Shown: piece by piece, positions 1 to 9,800 of the stretch | Position numbering within the stretch: the stretch's first letter is position 1 | Layout: every line of letters begins with the position of its first letter | Assembly (NCBI GenBank): GCA_028565635.1 | Contig: JAOXYB010019793.1 | Coordinates: forward strand, 3,128 to 17,733 | Reading direction: 5' to 3' | From: Phoronis ovalis | Taxonomy: Eukaryota; Phoronida; Phoronidae | Length of the DNA stretch: 14,606 bases | The notes under the pieces: generated by a model | What the model saw: the letters and a program-made list of their open reading frames with translations, nothing else | Told to the model about the DNA's origin: nothing | The model's database searches: none | Position numbers and translations under genes: made by a program

Positions 1-774
1 CCAATGATACATTCAAAGTGAAATATTTCTTAGTGGTTCACCAAGTCACCGCTGTTATAGAATGGATACTACATATTAAGTTATTATTTTCGCACCTACT
101 ATTATTTATATGCTTAATGTAGTATCGGAGACTATTATAACTAATTAAAGTTATTATTACAAGTTAGTTATAATAGTACCAGGTATATAGGACATGGATC
201 AGTGGTATGTTGTTAGTACTGTTCCTTGTGTTAAGGTGGGTATAAGCCTGTTCAGAGACTGCTTATCACTGCCAGGGGCTTGAAATAAAAAACATTCAAC
301 ATAACACACGGAACACAACATCATGTGGTCTCCTGTAGCGTTGACACGGGTATTTGCCGTAAGACCAGATTGGATACATCTTTCACTTTAGCTGATGCAT
401 TATCGGGTAATGGTATAAGCTGGAATATAATTGTATAAACCATATCTCCAACTACACAGAATTGATTGACAGCAACGTAACTGATTAATTTAAGTTTAAA
501 ATTAATATTTTCTTCAACAGTATTAGCACACTGTCTTGCAAACAGTCGCATGTTGTTGCCATTATACGTGAATAAAGATGGAATGTTTCACAAACCGAAA
601 AGCAGACGTTTTTTCTTTCAAATTTGACAACATTCAGTTAACAGCATGCTGTTGCTTGTAATAGGACTCTCTAATACAAGATGGCATCATTAGATACTGT
701 GTTGTTGCATACTAGCTCTGTTTGATATTTGTCTGATCTCTTTTAAAATCTTATTTCATAGGATAACTGCTCAC
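1..774 (-). other. Intron of unc13 (3' part outside window), no exon found
   Basis: The minus strand starts with the strong donor of exon k at 774. I searched for the expected next UNC13 exon and found none. A 76-codon open frame at 551-321 has a chance-like LFARQCANTVEE resemblance to the UNC13 'LFAKxCEKTV' motif, but exon j already supplies that motif, and no acceptor precedes it. Two stem-loops occupy 65-177, and a 14-bp palindrome (AACAGCATGCTGTT) lies at about 640-653. Confidence 0.65.
65..177. repeat. Two adjacent stem-loops (inverted repeats)
   Basis: The first stem pairs 65-80 (GATACTACATATTAAG) with 113-126 (CTTAATGTAGTATC), perfect apart from a 2-base AT insertion in the left arm. 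The second pairs 131-144 (ACTATTATAACTAA) with 164-177 (TTAGTTATAATAGT), a perfect 14-bp stem with a 19-base loop. They could be a remnant of a small foldback element or an AT-rich chance structure. No target duplication is evident. Confidence 0.6.
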
Positions 775-846
775 CTGTCTGAGATCGGAGAGAGGAGGAA
801 GAACAACAACTTTCTCCATCGTGCGCATAACTATCCGCCACAATTC
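775..846 (-). CDS. unc13: unc13 exon k: [19 protein letters not shown] segment
   Basis: A 72-bp, 24-codon exon in phase 0 at both ends, acceptor TTTTCTCACTACAG, donor CAG|GTGAGC. It encodes [19 protein letters not shown] followed by SDLRQ, equal in length and pattern to the ELWK-(I/L)-VM-x-x-(M/L)-EKTIVLPP(L/M)-(T)-D stretch of UNC13. No continuation (MIFNAAKELG or GLKK-FLEKSPDLQSLRYALSLY in relatives) was found between 774 and 1, so the next exon probably lies off the window. Confidence 0.96.
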
Positions 847-3800
847 CTGTAGTGAGAAAAATAAACAAATGACTAATGGATGCTTGGAGCAACTTGCAGA
901 CTGAGTTAATTATTACATTTGTTACTCAATTATTTTTGTATATTACTGAAGACATGTTAAACGTATTCTATCTGGGTTTTTTTTTACTGAAAAATGTAAA
1001 TGGACTCTGTTTGATTAAATACACAAGGTACATGTCTATGATATTAATGTGACTTTGAAACAACATGGTTTCCACAGGTAATGTACTAACATCCAAAACA
1101 TTTGGCTTGCGTACTTTTTGCTTTCAAATATATCACTCACTCACTAAAATATGAATATGGTGATATGCCTACCTTCAATACTCATCTCAACACCGTGCTT
1201 TCACTTGAATGGTAGCATCGTGGTATACTGACGAAACAAAATCAAAACAATAACAAACTAAACCTTGCCTGGCTTAATTGTACAGCATCCTTTTTAGCAT
1301 CAGAAGCAGTTAAGAGACCATATAACCTCATATACTTGCCCAAATGCTAGCGCATTTATTTAGTAGTATTAGTTACTGCAGCAGCTTTTAAATCATCTGT
1401 TGCAAATGTGCTTCATCTAATTACTTAAAAATATTGATACTATAGTTAATTCTAGCAAACTGTTCAAATACGCAATCCACATTACTTGCCTTAAAGCAGG
1501 TTGGTTGGCAAAGCTTTGGTGATGCTATATCCTCTCAAATGCTTCATGGAATTTTGCCTCAGTCACTAAATTGTACTAAGTGCTTAGAGATATGGTCCAT
1601 ACCACATACATTTTTTGAAGCTTACAATGAGTGACAATGTAGGTCTTGACCATTATCTGATAGTGATCTAATGTTTCCAGTTTACGTTTATAAAATAATC
1701 ATTCAAGGCTCTCATATATACATTACCTGCGGTGTTTTTTCCAGAAAGAATGCTTCTTGTACCATTTAACTTACAAATTAGATTATTGTAACACAGAGAG
1801 TTGTCCACACTATCCTATCACACTCTGGCAGCATAACACAATCAATGTCTTCCACAAAATCAGTGTACTTGGTAGTTTAAGTATGGCTTGGGCTCACATA
1901 TTTTAATAATTACTTGTGTGCCCAATTTGTGAATTATGTAACATTACACATTTTTTTGTGGAGAACATTGATTCGCATATGCAGCTACATACATACAAAC
2001 ATTAATAGGCATATATATATATACTATCTAACCTGCTCTAAAAGGCCACCCATATTACACATCACTACAAACAACGGTACATATAAAGGCTTAGTACGTT
2101 CATAATGCACTGTATAATGTACCAGAACCTGTTTATAAAAATCCTTTTTCACAACTCCCTTGGGTAGCCTTCACAAACAAGTTTGCCTGTAGTCTAAGCT
2201 AAAATTGTTAGTAAATAGCAATGCATACCTTCAGTAATCTTTTAAACACACTCTCTTCACATGCTTGTGAAAACATCGCTAAGCTACAATATGCAAATAA
2301 TATAGCAAAATGCAATGTTAGTAAGTACATGTTAAATGTTAGTAAGCTGCTTGTTTGCTGCAGTTACATAGTTCATTCTGCTGCAGTTACATAGTTCATT
2401 CTGCTGCAGTTACATAGTTCATTCTGCTGCTTTTTAAGCATTACAATAAAAAACATTAAAATTGACAATCATTAGAGTAGGCAATCATTTTGAGACTGAC
2501 ACAGCTTCTGGCAATGTGATACAAAATGATCTGAAAGCACTGATAAATTCTAAAATGACAGCTAAAGCATGCATATTAACGTAATTAATATAATTATAAC
2601 ATGAGGCAACAACCAGGAAAATTCTATATATCTTAAAGTATTTGAAACATATTATTATTCATGCCAAGATTGTTAATAAAATTTTGCATTTTGAATTTTG
2701 TAGTTGTAAAACAGAGATACTACACATAAACATTTTTTAAATCTTTTTACCAATGTTTGAAAAGAGTTACTGTTACTAATCTAATTTCAGTAGGATTTAG
2801 TAAAATTTAAAATATTTAGTATATTTACAATCTATAAATTAAAATGCAATTAAATACTACAGTAACATATTTAATACAAACAGGATTGGAGATTAAAGAG
2901 AAGCCTACCTGCCACCTAAGAGTTCAATCAAGGGAGATAATATTACATCAGCATTTGTATGAATTTCAGTTCTCTGACTTGGCTGACTAAGTGAAACTTC
3001 TTCCTGACCTTTGACACACGCGAAAAGTAGGCTAGACAGTTCATTCACACTTTTTTGTATCAGACTTTCCAGACTGCAAAGAAATCCAGTTGTTTAATTG
3101 CAAATTTATTTTTTTTAAAATAAAAACAGTTAAGGAGCTTGTTGCAATTTCCTCGAATACTGTGCACTTGTTGTCAGCTCACAGGTGTCTGTTTAAGACC
3201 AGTTACCATCAATTTGTGTCATTATGTCCCTAATTTCGAGTACTAGTTAATCCTATAGTTTATGGCACCATTTTCATGACATTACAGTTCAAAAGCTGCT
3301 GACGGGCTTTACTAGATTCTAGTGTCCATTTCAATTTTACATAGCTGCTACAGTAAACGCTTGTCAGATGCATCACACTGTAGATCAGATCATCAGTAAA
3401 CAAAGCTAAAATATACAAATGACTTTTATGCAACAGTGAACAGCAAATTTTAGAAAAAAATTACCTCTTGGAGAATATACTGCTCAGTTCATCTAATACC
3501 CCTTTCAGCTTAGTCTGGAATTTTGTCAAGCTGTCCGCCGCATCCTTGTCGACATCTTCACCACCCATTGCTTTGAATAATTTCTCCAGCTGTACCCGTA
3601 ATTGTTGTATGTTGTTCATTAGTATACATGCCACTTTCTGAGAATCAGTATATTTAGGGAAGTCAGCTTGCAGAAGATCAGTATAGGCAAGAAGGACTTT
3701 GTTCACAGTCTGAAAGAATGCATAAATTATACTATAGATTGTCGGAAATAGTGTGTCTGCATGAAAGTTCTCATGTTAATGATCATTTGAATGATTCTCC

Positions 3801-6800
3801 AACATCAAAGCTAGTTGAGTGCTACGTAAGAATACAAAGAATCTGTTTACATTTACAAACTAATAAAAATACAATCTGCTAAACTTATGAACAGTACGGA
3901 GTCACAACTGATGTAAGTTTCATGATATATATTGAAATTATCCCGCAACACTGTATACAAAACAAATTGTTCATAAAAACCTACTTTATTCTGGAATATA
4001 TGTGACATGACCTGTTTTCAAATGTTTAACCGAACTACACAGGAACTTTTTTGTGCACGTTGCACATTGATGATACATCCAGATACTCACAATTTTCTAA
4101 ATTTAAAAATAAGAATTGATGATCTTACGAAGGCAAATATTTTGATGTAGCGTTTCTCAATATCAGGAGGACATTCCAATTTCTTTATGACGTTATGACT
4201 CTGATTAAGATTAGTAAAGACATCTGTGACAGAGGAGGAAAACAATGCGTATTCTGAGATCTGTTGGAACTGGAAAACAAATTTGCACTGTCAGCAGATG
4301 TTACAGTAGTGTTTTCTTGCAATTACATGCAAGACAGTATTGTCATACAAATGGAAAATAGGTTAATGGCACACACTGAAGTCATCTAGATGATAAAGCT
4401 GCAACTCTTTGCTTGAAGCTGCTTTGCAGCAAGTTAACTTTCACTACTATGTGATGACATGCATAATCTTGCACTGAGATGTTCCCAGCAGAAGTTATCT
4501 TTTCACAGGCAGTAGCTAAATATTTTACACATCTGCTGCCTATAGCCTAAATGTTGACAGAATGGAAAGCATACAAGATTACAAGAATGTGACGAAACAT
4601 GTAAACTTCTATATAAACCAGATATAGAAATCATTTTCGGGCCAGATGTACTGAAATATTGTGCCACGTCAAATATTATTAACTTACTCCGTGCTTTTTA
4701 TCTGTGGCGTAAGCACGCTGTAGATATTCCATACACACCTCGTCATTCTCATTCAACCAGATCATTACAAATGGTTCAAACCACCTGTGAATATATCAAG
4801 CAGATTTTCTAAGTTGGCAACAATAGCTTGTGGAAGTTGAGCATGAAACACTATAATAACAGCCTCTTGTATTCTACAACTTGTACATTTAATCATCATA
4901 GGGTACCTGATTACACATCACGTTACCATGATGCCTTACAAAGTAAGTGTCTATGTTAAGTGTCAGTGCCAGTACAATAATTAGCATCATCTTTTTCAGT
5001 AAAAAAAACAACGCCATCTATTGGCAAAAGTTGCTGTACATGCAGTTGTCTTTCTAATAGGCTAAATCAGAATTCAATTTTGTCAGTTAGTAGACTTTAG
5101 TATTTAACATTGATTTTGGAAAACATGTTCAAACACAATTTACATAGAAAAAAAATCATGGATCCCAACTTCAATTGTTTACAAACTTATCTAACTTCAT
5201 TCATGGTAATAAACACAGATAAGCATGCACCCACATTTTAGTTAGCTTTTAGAATCTTGTTTCTATTCTTAAATAAACTATATTTGAAATTTGCATTATT
5301 CTGCAAAATTAAAGACAATAAAAAAAAATTAAACCAATGTCACAATCAAAACAGCATCATCTCTGAAATAAGCTCTGTTCACTGTTATGGTAAAGTCCAA
5401 ATATGTAACAGTTTATTCAATATTGTAATTAATCTCAATCTTTCCAATTCAAATGCATGACGTACACAGAAATCAAAATGCGCTTACAGAGGGTACTCAG
5501 GCACTGTTCCTTTATATGGAGGCACTTCAGTGATGTGCGTGTTATATAACCAGTTCACTCTAAGCAACAGATTCATATACTCGTTGCTCTTACAAAGCTT
5601 GTCTTTTTCATGTTCTGAAACAAATGTATACAGTAGATAAAATAGACGACCGCATATCTGAGAGAGATCAGCATAATATAAGATTACACTGTGCCCAGAA
5701 TAAAGATTATTCTTATATGGCAAAAACTGACAGGTGACCATGGTACATCCACTGAAAGAAATAAGTGAACAAAAATTCCAATTCCAATACAGCATTTTAT
5801 ATGCGTCAAATTGGCAGAAATTTTGAAACTATATCATTATTACATCATTTAATGTCAAAAAAAGTCTTTCTGATTTATTTGCAAATATGTAGAAAAAAGG
5901 AAAGTTATTAGATTCCCTTACTAACTTTTCGTGGCTTCACACATGTCTTGAGCAAATTGATTCCAGAGACTAGCAGCACTGACTTGGCCCACGTTTAACT
6001 CCCGAGGAAATCTATAAGCATAAACATTACCACGCATTGTATAGACCAACACATATATGACAAAACCAATGAGGAACTATACACTAGATGTCACTATTAA
6101 CTGGATTTTATGTGCTCAGTGAAAAACATGACTAGTTGCTAAAAATAAATATTAATAATTAACACCATCAAACAGGCTGCGGACAGGTTTGTGATAACAC
6201 TGACAGGAATTACCCGTTTACATTATGATTCACTATATAACTTAAGTTATATTTAGTATTTATTGCAATTTTAAAACATATTTGAAGCAAATTTATTTTG
6301 GAATTGGAATACTATGAAAACATAATCCAGAATAGTTTTTGTTTTGTTAATGACTATAACACTGCAGCAAATCACAATAACATTATACTAGACAAGTATA
6401 TTCTGTGCTGTAGACATGTCTGTGCATTCATCTTGATTTATACTGTTACATACATATTAAAAACTGCTCAATAACTTACTGATTGAGTACGGGAGCATAA
6501 CTATTCTTATCTTCCTCAATCACAGAGGAAATGAGTTTAATTAAGTTATGCCAGAAATCCAAACTCTTTAACGAAGGACCTTTCACTAGTTCAGGATCAA
6601 TCACCTGCAAAAAATGTATTAGTGTACAAACATTTATTTTGGTTTGTTGTTTTTGCCCCTACTGTATTAACACATTAACCTTACCTTCTACTTAAGAAGT
6701 AAGCTCTTTTGAAGCAAAAGAAAATGAATAATATTTATAACAATAATAAAAATTCTATTGAATACTGTTTACACCAGTCAAATGATATCCATTTTTACGC

Positions 6801-9800
6801 CAACTCATTTTCATCACTGCTACTGTACCTGTAAAACATATATGCTTCAAATTAATAATATGCAATTCCTTTCGCCGAAATAGCCAATTTATAATTAAGC
6901 AGTGTGAAATGATGATTCTCCGAATCGTCATTGCCTTGTTTGTTATTGTTACACAACATGCACCATCAAATCTGATGAACAAGCATATATGTTTTACAGG
7001 TACAGTAGCAGTGATGAAAATGAGTTGGCGTAAAAATGGATAGCTATGTGTACTGTTTGTTGTACTATTTCGCAGAGCGCATATACTTATTACACTCACA
7101 CCATTATTATCGAGCAGATATAGGAATTGTCCATGAGGGATCATAAAAGTTTATAAATGCATTTATTAAAACTGAGACTATAAGTTTTAGTTCAAAGAAA
7201 CATATTATTTCCTCTGTGGTTTTCACAACTAGTATACAATGAAAAGACTAATAACAAAACCATTCAAAGTCTTAGGTTTATATAAACAGGTAAGGACAAT
7301 TACATTGCAAACAAGTAAAAAACAAATATTAAATTTTGCATGAACTCATGTGCTCCTTCATAAGGCACACCAACACTTTGTGTATAACACTTATTCTACT
7401 TTCTTTTAAGTAATTTTACTTTGTCATAAAGTGGTAAGATGAACTATTTATTATTACAACTGCGCTTACAACGCACATATTTTGATGTTTTTGTATAACC
7501 CTAATTCGTATATGACCCGTTATTTTTTTACCGCTTACCCGGGGCGTACCTGATTAGCAAAACAGTTTGCTCACTTCCCAGCCTTGTAAAGGTACTTTTC
7601 ACCAAATATAAAATCAACACCAGGCTGATATAATGGATCATTTTTTTACCAAGAAATTAGTAGAAAAGGTCTCAAAATATAATCAATTTTCCTAATTTTA
7701 CCGCTTTTATAAACGATTGGTAGAGTAGTCCGTTTTGGTGAACAAAATATAATAGTGGATGTTTGGAGTTAAGGCTCGGTAGCTCTTGCCCAATTTATGA
7801 AACAGGGGGTGATGCCCAGGCCTCAAAACCCCATACCCGTTGCAAGTCAGCCATGACAAAAAAACATATCCCGTTGTGTCCGAAAAGATGGCTAAAAAAC
7901 AGTCTGAATAAATCCATCCATAAGTGTTCCGTACCTTCTCAACTGGCTTCTGGGCTTAACCAATTTGTGTTTATTATCTCCAAAAGCAGAACAACGATAA
8001 TTCAAAAAGTATTCGTTTACCACAGGGTATTTCGTTTAAAACGCATTTACGACAGGTATGAACAATTATTTAAAAAGTTTGTAATTTTTTTATCATTTAT
8101 GACAGGGTATATTTTTGGTGACCTTTATTTACCACAGGGTCAGAGTTTTTACCCTAGGCCGCACAACCCAACAGCCTTTTTCTGTCCAGTACCCCCCGGA
8201 CCCGTTGTTAGCGGTGAGCTAAAAATATACCCCGTTGCGAGCATCCAGGGCTTAAATATATACCCTGTTGCAAGCAGGGACACTCAAAAACTATACCCTT
8301 TAGGAGGCACGTATGTTTAACGGCTTATAATTCCCTAATAAAAACAAGCACAGGCACCTCCCACGCCGTATACCGCGTCAATTACTAATTTTGTGACAGC
8401 TATTAGTTCGTAAAACTGATCACAGAAACAAAACATAATAGTTTAAACAAATTGGGATTGTACGCTACATGTATAGTCCTCAAAAAATAAATCCAGGAAC
8501 GACGTTTTTAGTAGCAGAGTACCTTAAAAAAACAGAAATTAATATCTGCCCCAGAACGCATGACCACCGATCGAGATATTGTCGCTGTACGACAGCGCTG
8601 ACGGCCCTGGGCTGACGGTTGTACCCATCGGACAAACGAACTGTAGCTTTATAAATCTCATTTCAACCAGTAACATTTCAACAGTATTGCTGTAAATTCC
8701 CCCATGATTTGGACCCGGGGCTTGCTCGGACCAGGGATAGTTAAGAATATCAGTTTAGTGGCGGAGGCAGTAGTGAGCGACCTCTATTGGTGGAATGCAA
8801 ATTATTTTGCTGCGTTGTAATGCCAGATTAATTTGTTATTATGTAGCAATAATTCATTATTGTTTTAAATATAATTAAAATTCATTTTTTATGTAACTGG
8901 GGCTTTATGTAATGGATATGACCTTAATGAAGAGGATAAAAGGCGGGATACAGTCCCTTAACGAGATAGTCCAAGGCACTACGGCATATGTATTTCATTT
9001 TCAGTATAACTACCAAGGTCAACAATATTATAATTTTATAAAACGAATTTATATGAAATACACGAATTTATTTCAAAAGTTATTATGTGAAAGATATATA
9101 TTAGGAACAGAACAAATGTAGTGCATGGTTTTAAAGGATGCCTATACGTCATAGGAATAAAAGTGAAGATTTTTTCTTCAGATTTGGGACAGCGCCGGGT
9201 TATTGTGTGTTCCCGGCCTATAATTAGCCATAGTTGAAAATACTTGCTGTTGCAATATGCTACTACAAAATATTCCTTACGAGCAATATTTTAAAAAAAA
9301 ACACTTCCTATTGTTATATGCTCCTATAAAGTGTTTATTACGAGCAATATTTAAGAAAACAGCGGTACTGATATAAAAGTGTGCGGCGCAAAACTCAATA
9401 GTGGAGAACACTCAATGACACACACATACAGCCACTTTCAATGATAGTTCCTCCCAGCAGTTATTCTTGGCCAACGTTAATCAACGGACTGTAACGGACT
9501 AACGGTATAAAATAACGGACTAACAGTATAATTTTTACTCAATCTCAAGAGAAATCGTACCAAAAAATTATATCCAGTAACTTCAGGCAAAACGTTTGTC
9601 ACAGTTTGTTAACTTTAAATAGATCTTATAAACATTTTCCGCATCTAATTGCATATTTTCCCGGGTAAAATGCGCGGCAGAAACCATGTAATTTTAAATG
9701 ACATTCCTATCACGTGACAGGATACGTGAAAGGATTTCCCAAATACGGTTGACGAAAAAGAAGGCACGTTTAAATGATATGTTGAAGTGGTTTTTTTTGT

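Noticed and set aside
321-551. Minus-strand frame starting MRLFARQCANTVEE, resembling the UNC13 LFAKxCEKTV motif
   Set aside because: Exon j at 2283-2229 already encodes that motif in frame with its neighbours, there is no acceptor before this frame, and the rest of its translation has no UNC13 similarity.
1079-1200. Possible exons around LWKPC at 1075 and around 1171 with a GTAGGC donor
   Set aside because: The first lacks an AG acceptor and soon meets a stop; the second has no UNC13 match. The true ELWR exon was found at 846-775.
6755-7144. 129-codon minus-strand frame
   Set aside because: It runs across both arms of the inverted-repeat element; the same sequence read in both directions produces the open frame.
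7763-8320. 185-codon plus-strand frame with repeated IYPVAS
   Set aside because: It begins at TTG rather than ATG, lies inside an intron on the opposite strand, and its open length is explained by degenerate repeats.
8912-9121. 69-codon plus-strand frame starting [12 protein letters not shown]
   Set aside because: TAT/AAT-rich translation without domain, in the middle of the large intron, with no promoter or splice context.
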